A stretch of DNA of 5,905 bases from Kiritimatiellia bacterium (GTDB lineage Bacteria; Verrucomicrobiota; Kiritimatiellia; RFP12; UBA1067): assembly GCA_017411125.1 (NCBI GenBank), contig JAFPNP010000315.1, positions 1-5,905 on the forward strand. The letters run 5' to 3'. This document shows, in pieces, positions 1-5,118 of this stretch (the stretch's first letter is position 1; each line of letters starts with the position of its first letter). The position numbers and the translations under genes are program-made. The notes beneath the pieces were generated by a model. The model was not told the DNA's origin and made no database searches. It worked only from the letters and a program-made list of their open reading frames with translations.

Positions 1-2
1 AG

Positions 3-431
3 ATTCTGGACGCAACCGCCGTCAAGCTGTCCCGCCGTCCGACGTCGCGCACGCGCGGCGACACTTCCATGCAGTTTCCGGCGTCGGACCTCGCCGATTT
101 CCGCAAGCGTCTCATCCTGTTGCGGCAGGAGGCGATGGGGCAGTCCGCCACGTTGCGCACGAACGCTCTCGAGCAGACCGACGACCGCGGCAGCGAGGAC
201 GACGATGGTTCGGACGTGTTCATCCGGCTGCAGAACCTGAGCCAGGTGGATTCGCAAAACAAGGTCATCCAGCAGATCGACGAAGCTCTTGCCCGCATAC
301 AGGAGGGCACCTACGGCATATGCGAGGTTTGCGGGCAGCTCATACGCAAGCCCCGGCTGCTGAACCTGCCTTTCGTCCGGACATGCATGGAATGCCAGTC
401 GGCGATGGAGGCTCCGCGAGGCCGAGGGTGA
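3..431 (+). CDS. TraR/DksA-family C4 zinc-finger regulator, 5' end probably outside the window
   Basis: Proteins of this family bind in the RNA polymerase secondary channel and tune transcription initiation, often together with ppGpp. Counting from the ATG at 69 (120 aa), the sequence shows an amphipathic helical part, an acidic patch around residues 43-49 (EDDDGSD) where DksA has its coiled-coil tip, and a C-terminal zinc finger with C85-x2-C88 and C106-x2-C109. The frame stays open from base 3 and no purine-rich ribosome site precedes the ATG at 69. The gene therefore probably starts upstream with a basic N-terminal extension (the visible part contains RRPTSRTR), and the ATG at 69 is only the first in-frame ATG in the window. 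The stop (429-431) overlaps the lspA GTG start as GTGA, so the two are probably translationally coupled. Family assignment is firm. The exact role (DksA-like or a shorter TraR-like regulator) is open. Confidence 0.88.
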   Translation: MLDATAVKLSRRPTSRTRGDTSMQFPASDLADFRKRLILLRQEAMGQSATLRTNALEQTDDRGSEDDDGSDVFIRLQNLSQVDSQNKVIQQIDEALARIQEGTYGICEVCGQLIRKPRLLNLPFVRTCMECQSAMEAPRGRG

Positions 432-913
432 AGCGGAAGCTGTTCACCTTCTCCGCCGTTGTAGCGGCGCTGTTCGCGGCGGACCAGCTGGTGAAGGCGG
501 CGTCCGTCGCGTATCTCCGGGGGCGTCCGCCCGTTGAGGTCGTGCCGGATCTGTTTCAGCTAGCCTACGTCGAAAACCGCGGCTGCGCGTGGGGAATGCT
601 GCAAGGGCACGTGTGGCCGCTCGCGGTGTTTGCTATGGCGGCGATGGCGCTTCTCGTCTGGAAGCGCAGAAGCGTGTTCCCGCCGGGCAGATGCGGGGTG
701 CTGGCCGAAGTGCTGCTCTATGCCGGGATACTCGGAAATCTTGCCGACAGGCTTGTGCGCGGATGCGTGATTGACATGTTCGACTTCCATTGGCACGCAC
801 ATCATTTTCCAGTGTTCAACGTGGCAGACGCTTTCATCACGGTGGCGGCGGTGTTGATGATCGTGCTTGGCTTTTGCGGCAAAGGCGGCGGGGAGAGCCG
901 TGGCTCCGCATGA
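428..913 (+). CDS. lspA: Lipoprotein signal peptidase (signal peptidase II)
   Basis: LspA is an inner-membrane aspartyl protease that removes the signal peptide from prolipoproteins after Lgt has lipidated the cysteine. The product is 161 aa, a normal family length, with four hydrophobic segments. Family motifs seen are ADQLVK (residues 18-23), ENRGCAWGM (49-57), GNLADRLVRGCVIDMFDF (103-120) and FNVADAFI (130-137). The catalytic aspartates should be D116 and D134. I chose the GTG at 428 because it places a basic residue stretch (VKRK) before the first membrane helix, has CGAGG at 417-421 six bases upstream, and overlaps the preceding stop as GTGA. The same frame is open far upstream, so longer ATG starts exist, but they add only arginine/proline-rich sequence that is a shadow of the zinc-finger gene. 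The gene ends 14 bases inside miaA. Confidence 0.95.
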   Translation: MKRKLFTFSAVVAALFAADQLVKAASVAYLRGRPPVEVVPDLFQLAYVENRGCAWGMLQGHVWPLAVFAMAAMALLVWKRRSVFPPGRCGVLAEVLLYAGILGNLADRLVRGCVIDMFDFHWHAHHFPVFNVADAFITVAAVLMIVLGFCGKGGGESRGSA

Positions 914-1598
914 GACTTTTCTTCTCGCCGGCGCGACTGCCAGCGGGAAATCCGCCGTCGCGGCTATTCTCGCCCGCGAAATAGGCGCGGCGATACTGAA
1001 TGCGGATTCCATGCTCGTGTACAAGGGGATGGATATCGGAACTGCCAAGCCGCCGCCTTCCGAGCGCACGGAGTTCAGGATGGGGGGTGTCGATCTGGTC
1101 ACGCCGGCGGAGGAGTTTTCGGCCGGCGCCTGGCTGCGGGCCGCCGCCGAGTGGGCGGACGCAATTCCAGCGGACGTTCCCATTGTCGTCGTCGGCGGCA
1201 CCGGGCTTTATTTTTCTGCACTTCTTCGCGGTCTCGACCGCGCTTGGACGAAACCGCCGCCGGAATATCCCGTTCTCCAGACGGACCGCGCCGTCCTGCG
1301 GGCGCGGATAGCGGAAAGGTTGAACGACATGTTCCTCGCGGGGCTTGAACGCGAAAAGGCCGAACTTCGCCGCAGGTATCCCGTCTGGTCGCGCACGGCG
1401 TCGCTTGCCATCGGGTATCGCGAGGGCGACGACCGGGAGAAAATCTACACGCGCACGTGCCAGCTGGCGAAGCGGCAGGATACGTGGTTCCGCCACCAGT
1501 CGTCGGCGATTTACGTTCCTGCGGGCGCGACCGTGGAAGAGACTGCCGCGCGCGTGCGTGCCGTATGGGCCGCGCACGGCCCGTGGGCGACAGTCTGA
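900..1598 (+). CDS. miaA: Short tRNA dimethylallyltransferase (MiaA)
   Basis: MiaA transfers a dimethylallyl group to N6 of adenosine 37 in tRNAs that read UNN codons. Motifs in order are the P-loop GATASGKS (residues 11-18), ADSMLVYKGMDIGTAKP (35-51, with the likely catalytic Asp36), GGTGLYFSALLRGL (99-112), AIGYRE (170-175) and TCQLAKRQDTWFR (186-198). Nearly every core signature is present, but the protein is only 232 aa, whereas typical MiaA is about 300-315. The missing part lies between GGTGLY...LLRGL and RARIAERLNDM (about residues 113-133). The usual HPND and RALEVY...TG segment of the helical insertion (swivel) domain is absent. A smaller gap of about 14 residues lies between GYRE and the AKRQ motif. 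I chose the GTG at 900 (GGGGAG at 890-895 just upstream) over an upstream ATG at 867 that lies deep inside lspA. It could be a functional minimal form or a degenerate one. The intact motifs favour function. Confidence 0.9.
   Translation: MAPHETFLLAGATASGKSAVAAILAREIGAAILNADSMLVYKGMDIGTAKPPPSERTEFRMGGVDLVTPAEEFSAGAWLRAAAEWADAIPADVPIVVVGGTGLYFSALLRGLDRAWTKPPPEYPVLQTDRAVLRARIAERLNDMFLAGLEREKAELRRRYPVWSRTASLAIGYREGDDREKIYTRTCQLAKRQDTWFRHQSSAIYVPAGATVEETAARVRAVWAAHGPWATV
1565..1584. other. GC-rich inverted repeat at the convergent gene ends
   Basis: GGGCCG-CGCA-CGGCCC is a perfect 6-bp stem with a 4-base loop, extendable to 8 bp with a T-G wobble and an A-T pair. It sits in the last codons of miaA and about 27 bases past the stop of the leftward thiolase gene. 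No T-tract follows on either strand, so it is at best a weak or factor-dependent terminator. It may simply reflect GC-rich coding sequence. Confidence 0.25.
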
Positions 1599-1610
1599 AT
1601 CGCGAAGCTT

Positions 1611-2618
1611 TTACGTCAGCTGGAATTGAAGGAACGGGGCGCGAAGGTAGGGGCGTGGGACGATGCGTTCTTCCGTGCCGGAGTCTGTTACGATTTTCAC
1701 CGCAATCTCGCCGGGGTAGGCGTCGAATTTGCTCCATGAGCATACGATCCGGCAGGCGGCTTCGAGATCCGTTTCCGACGCGATGTGCGGGATGAGCGCC
1801 GTCGGGCCGGGCACGGAAACAGGGGCTAGGATCGTTTCCGACGGTGCGCGGCGGGCGGCGAGCAGCCGGTTGTCGGCGGCGTCGCGGCCCAGGATCACGC
1901 CCGTGCCGTCCGGCAGACGGAAGCGTCGCCCTGCGTTGAGCAGCTCCACGAGGCGTCGGTCGTCGAGACCTTCGTGTTCGAGAAGATCCCTGAGTTTCCG
2001 TCCGAACGCTTTTTCCGTCAGTTTGCATCCTCCGGCCGGCGAAGGGTAGTCCACAAGGCCGAAATGTTTGGCGAGCTCCATTTGCGGATCGCGGCGGCGC
2101 CCGGATAGGGCGAGCAGTTTCGATCGGTCGAGTCTGCCTTCCAGTTCAGGGATGGTAGGTTCGAGCAGCCGGGCGCAAAGCGGGCGCACAAGGCGTCCGG
2201 CGAGTCCGCTGGAGCGTTCCACGACGCCGAGAGACTGTTTGTTCTGGCTCATGGGACGCTGGTTGAGCACTTCGCCGGTGGCGACGAATTCGTATCCGAG
2301 GTTGGACATCATTTCTCCGGCGCGTCGTATCATCGTGGCGTGGCAGTCGATGCAGGGGTTCATTGCGCCGCCGAAGCCGTGCGGCGGGCATTTGACGAGG
2401 GCGATCTCGTCATCCGTGAAATCGACCACGTGCAGTTTCACGTCGAGCGCGGCGGCGGCTTTGCGCGCGGCGTCCGCCGCGAAAAACGGAGTTTCAAACG
2501 TGACGGCCTCGACGTTCGCGCCCGCTTCTCGCAGTACGCACACGGCGAGCTGCGAGTCCAGTCCGCCTGAAAGAAGGGACAGTCCGCGGCATTTTGTGGT
2601 ATAATCTTGCTTGCCCAT
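1611..2618 (-). CDS. PP-loop tRNA thiouridylase-like protein (MnmA/ThiI-like) with C-terminal extra domain
   Basis: The product is 335 aa. The N-terminal part is an ATP-pyrophosphatase (PP-loop) domain with SGGLDS at residues 17-22. It is followed by NPCIDCHATM (87-96), TGEVLNQRPMSQ (114-125), RPLCARLLEPT (145-155) and PSPAGGCKLT (192-201). This is the pattern of enzymes that adenylate a tRNA uridine and replace its oxygen with sulfur. C89, C92 and C198 form a CxxC...C set that could be catalytic cysteines or ligands of an iron-sulfur cluster. This is inference from related thiolases. Residues from about 230 (RRFRLPDGTGVILGRDAADN, then VPGPTALI) form a second domain that resembles the DUF814/NFACT-RNA-binding-like tail I recall in homologues. 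The ATG at 2618 leaves 13 residues before the PP-loop strand LSLLSGG. Reading further upstream gives only implausible sequence opposite the small + strand gene. No purine-rich ribosome site precedes the ATG. Which uridine it modifies cannot be told from the sequence. Confidence 0.87.
   Translation of the reverse strand: MGKQDYTTKCRGLSLLSGGLDSQLAVCVLREAGANVEAVTFETPFFAADAARKAAAALDVKLHVVDFTDDEIALVKCPPHGFGGAMNPCIDCHATMIRRAGEMMSNLGYEFVATGEVLNQRPMSQNKQSLGVVERSSGLAGRLVRPLCARLLEPTIPELEGRLDRSKLLALSGRRRDPQMELAKHFGLVDYPSPAGGCKLTEKAFGRKLRDLLEHEGLDDRRLVELLNAGRRFRLPDGTGVILGRDAADNRLLAARRAPSETILAPVSVPGPTALIPHIASETDLEAACRIVCSWSKFDAYPGEIAVKIVTDSGTEERIVPRPYLRAPFLQFQLT
2576..2605 (+). promoter_or_regulatory. Candidate promoter for the small gene-lgt run
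   Basis: GGGACA (2576-2581, 4 of 6 matches to the -35 consensus), an 18-base spacer and a perfect TATAAT (2600-2605). Transcription would start near 2612 and give a leader of about 25 bases that holds the AGGAAAGAG ribosome site before the ATG at 2637. It lies within the 5' codons of the leftward thiolase gene. A perfect -10 box is notable in such GC-rich DNA. Confidence 0.5.
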
Positions 2619-2626
2619 GAGGAAAG

Positions 2627-2655
2627 AGTTTACAACATGAGAAGCGTTTTGGCAA
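2627..2655 (-). promoter_or_regulatory. Candidate promoter for the leftward thiolase gene
   Basis: Reading leftward, TTGCCA (2655-2650, 5 of 6 matches), a 17-base spacer and TAAACT (2632-2627, 4 of 6). The predicted start of transcription is near 2620, only one to three bases before the ATG at 2618, so the mRNA would be leaderless or nearly so. This agrees with the lack of a ribosome-binding sequence there. The site lies inside the first codons of the opposite gene. Confidence 0.4.
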
Positions 2656-2963
2656 CCGTAATCGCGGCGGCGTTCGGCATACAGCCGTTGCCGCAGCCGG
2701 ACGGTCCGCTCGAACCGTCCGTCCAAAACGAGGTCGACCGGGCTATTCGGCTTGGCGAGCGCTGGCTTGCAGCGCAGCGCGTCGAGGGCAATGACAATGC
2801 GTCCAGCCAAAGGAACGTAGCGCCCTGCCATGCGACGAACGGCCTCGCGCGCGAGGCGATAGCGGTGAAGCTTGTTTCGTCCCAGCGCGCCGGCGGATGG
2901 TGGATTACGCCCACCAACGCGGCGCCGACGCGGCAAGCCGTGGAGATATTGAAAGGACTCTGA
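2637..2963 (+). CDS. Small, probably exported protein of unknown function, coupled to lgt
   Basis: The 108-aa product is not one I recognise. It begins with MR and a hydrophobic run (SVLATVIAAAFGI, residues 3-15), followed by a Pro/Gln-rich stretch, which looks like a short Sec signal peptide or membrane anchor. There is no lipobox cysteine. The rest includes an amphipathic helix-like part (EVDRAIRLGERWLAAQ) and a C-terminal SSQRAGGWW...TRQAVEILKGL. Both loosely recall prenyltransferase/squalene-cyclase-type repeats, which is weak evidence. I take it as real for three reasons. Its stop and the lgt start overlap as TGATG, it has AGGAAAGAG (2620-2628) and a TATAAT box upstream, and third codon positions are GC-rich as in its neighbours. 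The ATG at 2637 is preferred to a TTG at 2607, which would precede the predicted transcription start. The antisense frame on the - strand is open here too but reads poorly. Confidence 0.6.
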   Translation: MRSVLATVIAAAFGIQPLPQPDGPLEPSVQNEVDRAIRLGERWLAAQRVEGNDNASSQRNVAPCHATNGLAREAIAVKLVSSQRAGGWWITPTNAAPTRQAVEILKGL

Positions 2964-3793
2964 TGCATCCCGAACTGATTCCCGGTCTTCCGGTAAAGAC
3001 TTACGGTTTCTGCATGGCGCTTGGCTTTGTCGTCGCGTGGTACATGATGGCGTGGTTGTGCCGCCGCACGGGACGTGCGCAGGAACCGGTTTCCAATCTT
3101 TTGACGGCAATGATGGCTAGCGGCGTCATAGGGGCTCGCTTGGAGTATGTGCGCGAATTCTGGGGAAGAGAGTTCGCGGCGGACCCGCTTTCGATATTCA
3201 AGATATGGCAGGGCGGACTTGTGTTCTATGGCGGGCTGGTACTGGCGATTGCCGTGTTCGTCGTCTGGTGCATGGTGAAGCGGGAGCGGATCGCGCCGCT
3301 GGCCGACCTTTTCGTTACCGTTATTCCGCTCGCGCATGCTTTCGGAAGGGTGGGGTGTTTCTTCTATGGCTGCTGCTACGGACTTGCCTCGGACAGCGCT
3401 TGCGCCATCGCCTTTCCGCGCCATTCGCCGGCCTGGTCGGCGCAGTTCGCGGCGGGGCGCATAGCGGAAAGCGCCCAGACCTCGCTGCCGGTCTTGCCTA
3501 CGCAGCTGTTCGAGGCGGGAGCCGTCCTCGTGCTGTTCGCTGTGCTGCTTTTCGTTTTTCTGCGCAATTGGAAGACGCGACCCGGTTTGACGACCGGATG
3601 CTACCTCGCGGGATATGCTTGCATAAGGTTCGGAATGGAGTTCCTGCGCGACGACGTCCGAGAGCGCGTGGGGGCTTTGTCCATCGGCCAGACGGTGTCG
3701 ATCGTTCTTTTTCTGCTAGGAATCGCGTTTGCCGTAGTTTCGCTATTGCGTTTCTGTCGGGAAAATTGTAAAATATCCGAACGAACCAACTAG
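2963..3793 (+). CDS. lgt: Prolipoprotein diacylglyceryl transferase
   Basis: Lgt moves a diacylglyceryl group from phosphatidylglycerol to the lipobox cysteine of prolipoproteins. It is the step before LspA, which is encoded about 2 kb upstream. The product is 276 aa with about seven membrane helices. Seen motifs are HPELIPGLPVKTYGF near the N-terminus, IWQGGLVFYGG (81-91), AFGRVGCFFYGCCYG (126-140), LPTQLFEA (178-185) and CIRFGMEFLRDD (220-231). The signature is GRxGCFxxGCCYG rather than the E. coli GRLGNFINGELWG. R129 is kept, the Asn and Glu positions are Cys, and the E. coli active-site His in FHGG is Tyr89. I recall this variant from other phyla, so I treat it as a subfamily trait. The ATG at 2963 has AAAGGA (2952-2957) just upstream and shares a base with the preceding stop. 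The TAG stop is embedded in the ribosome site of the next gene. Confidence 0.93.
   Translation: MHPELIPGLPVKTYGFCMALGFVVAWYMMAWLCRRTGRAQEPVSNLLTAMMASGVIGARLEYVREFWGREFAADPLSIFKIWQGGLVFYGGLVLAIAVFVVWCMVKRERIAPLADLFVTVIPLAHAFGRVGCFFYGCCYGLASDSACAIAFPRHSPAWSAQFAAGRIAESAQTSLPVLPTQLFEAGAVLVLFAVLLFVFLRNWKTRPGLTTGCYLAGYACIRFGMEFLRDDVRERVGALSIGQTVSIVLFLLGIAFAVVSLLRFCRENCKISERTN
3746..3774 (+). promoter_or_regulatory. Possible internal promoter for the FecR-domain gene
   Basis: TTGCGT (3746-3751, 3 of 6 matches), a 17-base spacer and TAAAAT (3769-3774, 5 of 6) in an A/T-rich patch at the 3' end of lgt. It would start transcription near 3781, leaving a leader of about 25 bases with TAGGAG. The weak -35 keeps this tentative. 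The gene could equally be read from the lgt transcript. Confidence 0.3.
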
Positions 3794-3796
3794 GAG
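3791..3796 (+). promoter_or_regulatory. Ribosome-binding site of the FecR-domain gene
   Basis: TAGGAG, whose TAG is also the lgt stop codon. It lies 6 bases before a TTG (3803), 9 before an ATG (3806) and 12 before a second ATG (3809). The ATG at 3806 is the best compromise of codon and spacing. The sharing with the lgt stop suggests ribosomes may pass from one gene to the next. Confidence 0.65.
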
Positions 3797-3805
3797 ACTT
3801 TTTTG

Positions 3806-5062
3806 ATGATGTGGAAAATCTCAACGAAGATGGGCGCGATTGCGTGGGCTTTCGCCGCCTTTTGCGTCGTCGCGTCCGTGTTCGCGCAGGATGAAGGGCA
3901 GGCCGCCGGCCAGGCGGGCGAGCAGGCTGCGGAGGGCGGGCAAGGGCCGGCCGCTGCCGACAAGGTGTTTACGTCGCTGTTCAAGTTCAAGCGGGCGAGA
4001 GGCGTCGTTGAAGTTCGGCGGCCGGACGACGAACGATGGGAGGCCGCAGTCGAGGGCCGCTATTATCCGCTGGGGTCGTCGGTGCGGACTCGGCCGGAGG
4101 CGGGGGCGTCCGCCAAGGTCGAGGTGGCTTTTGGCGCGGAATGTTTGCTTTTGGCGGAGGGCGCAGTGGAGTTCGCGACGCGTCCGGTTGAAATCGGCGA
4201 GAATTCGCGCACCGTCGAACTGCGCTCCGGGAGGATCGATTTGGATTTGCCGCAGACTTTGAAAGACGGCCTTTTCTTCGTGGCGGCGCCGTACTTCACG
4301 TGTTCGGACATGTCCGGCAAAAGCTGGTTTGTCTACAACCCGACCGGCGACGGCGACGAAACGCGGGTTTGCTGCAAAACGGGCACGATGACGCTGAACG
4401 GAAGGCACTACAAGATAGCGCGGATGACGGCGGCCAACCAGGTTTGCATACGTTCTACCGCCGACGACCTCTTCTCGTGGATTCGCTGGGAAGATGGGGC
4501 GAGCAAGGTGGTGCTTTCGCGTGGCACTGTCGTGGACAAGAACTTCGAAACGGGCGAGGTCAAGGATGTCGAGGCCAAGCCGCTCGAGTTCGGGCTTTTG
4601 CCCGGCAATGCCGTCAAGATATTCCGTCGCCGCGCGCCGGTGGGCGGAAACATGGTCGTGGCGGTGATGACTTTCGACGCGGCGGGCGAAATCCAGAACC
4701 GTTACGTGTTCGCCGAAGGACGGTCCAATGTCAATTCCGGCGAGCTGGTGGTCAAGCAAGTCGCCGTCACCGACGAGGCCAAGAATGCTGCCAATGAAAA
4801 GTCTGCCGAGTCTGCAGTCGCGACTGCGGCGCCGGAAGCAGGCGTGGACGAGCCTGTGGCGGCGAAGCCGGTGAAACGTGAAGTGGAAGCGCCCGCGCCC
4901 GAACCGGCTCCCGAACCCGCTCCCGAAGAGGAGGCGAAGCCGGCGAAGAAGGATGAAAACGCCGAGCCTCCCGCCCAGGAGGGACAGAAACCGGCGAAGC
5001 CGGCGGATAAGGGCGCCAAAAAGCCTCTGCCGGCCTTGGGCGACGATATGGACGATTTGTGA
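3806..5062 (+). CDS. Secreted FecR-domain protein with acidic/proline-rich tail
   Basis: The product is 418 aa from the ATG at 3806. Residues 1-27 form a Sec signal peptide (hydrophobic core AIAWAFAAFCVVAS, cleavage likely after VFA27). The Cys in the core is preceded by AAF, which does not fit a lipobox, so type I cleavage is expected. A Gln/Ala/Gly-rich linker to about residue 51 leads into a FecR-like beta domain (about 60-150). It has the family rhythm of G-V-V-E-V, W-E-A-A, Y-x-L-G-S-S-V-R-T, a long amphipathic beta stretch and ELRSGRIDLDLP. A second, unassigned region (about 165-325) follows. The last 60 residues are disordered Pro/Ala/Glu/Lys sequence with EPAP units, ending in an acidic DDMDDL. 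FecR proper is a periplasmic sensor that signals to an anti-sigma system. No sigma or TonB gene is in view, so here the domain more likely has a structural or binding role in the envelope. Confidence 0.82.
   Translation: MMWKISTKMGAIAWAFAAFCVVASVFAQDEGQAAGQAGEQAAEGGQGPAAADKVFTSLFKFKRARGVVEVRRPDDERWEAAVEGRYYPLGSSVRTRPEAGASAKVEVAFGAECLLLAEGAVEFATRPVEIGENSRTVELRSGRIDLDLPQTLKDGLFFVAAPYFTCSDMSGKSWFVYNPTGDGDETRVCCKTGTMTLNGRHYKIARMTAANQVCIRSTADDLFSWIRWEDGASKVVLSRGTVVDKNFETGEVKDVEAKPLEFGLLPGNAVKIFRRRAPVGGNMVVAVMTFDAAGEIQNRYVFAEGRSNVNSGELVVKQVAVTDEAKNAANEKSAESAVATAAPEAGVDEPVAAKPVKREVEAPAPEPAPEPAPEEEAKPAKKDENAEPPAQEGQKPAKPADKGAKKPLPALGDDMDDL
4889..5059 (+). repeat. Low-complexity Pro/Ala/Glu/Lys coding tail
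   Basis: The 3' end of the FecR-domain gene encodes short imperfect units (EPAP, KPAK, KPADKG) made from recurring gaaccggct-, cccgaacccgct- and aagccggcg-like words. It probably forms a flexible tail in the periplasm. Such stretches can vary in length between strains by slippage or recombination. Confidence 0.6.
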
Positions 5063-5084
5063 TCTGCGCCAAAGGGCGCAGGTC
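5061..5084 (+). other. Intergenic hairpin after the FecR-domain gene
   Basis: GATCTGCGCC-AAAG-GGCGCAGGTC forms a 10-bp stem (one T-G wobble) with a 4-base loop, starting on the last two bases of the TGA stop. No T-tract follows on the + strand. The next bases are A-rich and lead into the ribosome site of the next gene. It may be a weak terminator, a pause site or an mRNA-stabilising structure that sets relative expression of the two genes. Confidence 0.5.
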
Positions 5085-5106
5085 GTGACAAGAAACAAAA
5101 AAGAAC

Positions 5107-5114
5107 AGGAAGAG
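5107..5114 (+). promoter_or_regulatory. Ribosome-binding site of the SurA-like gene
   Basis: AGGAAGAG ends four bases before the GTG at 5119, with its AGGA core eight bases away. No ATG occurs in that frame until well inside the protein, past the membrane segment, so this site decides the GTG start. Confidence 0.7.
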
Positions 5115-5118
5115 CAAA

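Noticed and set aside
320..427. Longer ATG starts for lspA
   Set aside because: They fall inside the zinc-finger gene, add no family sequence, and the GTG at 428 has both a ribosome site and the GTGA overlap.
1599..1640. Intrinsic terminator between miaA and the leftward thiolase
   Set aside because: The 12-bp gap holds only AAGCTT and a short T-run (CTTTTA). The nearest stem (1565-1584) is too far from any T-tract.
560..2028. Leftward open frames opposite lspA and miaA (up to 309 codons)
   Set aside because: They overlap genes with strong family motifs on the + strand and are themselves low-complexity Arg/Pro/Ala-rich sequence.
2619..3110. Upstream extension of the leftward thiolase reading frame to 499 aa
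   Set aside because: The added 164 residues are Arg/Pro-rich with no recognisable domain, run opposite the small exported gene and lgt, and the PP-loop domain begins normally right after the ATG at 2618.
3863..3868. Lipobox at the cysteine in the FecR-domain signal peptide
   Set aside because: The residues before the Cys (F-A-A-F) lack the small residue required at -1, and a good type I site (VFA) follows seven residues later.
3821..5098. Long leftward open frame (425 codons) opposite the FecR-domain gene
   Set aside because: The translation is dominated by Arg, Leu and His as expected of antisense GC-rich DNA. The + strand has a signal peptide, a domain and a ribosome site.
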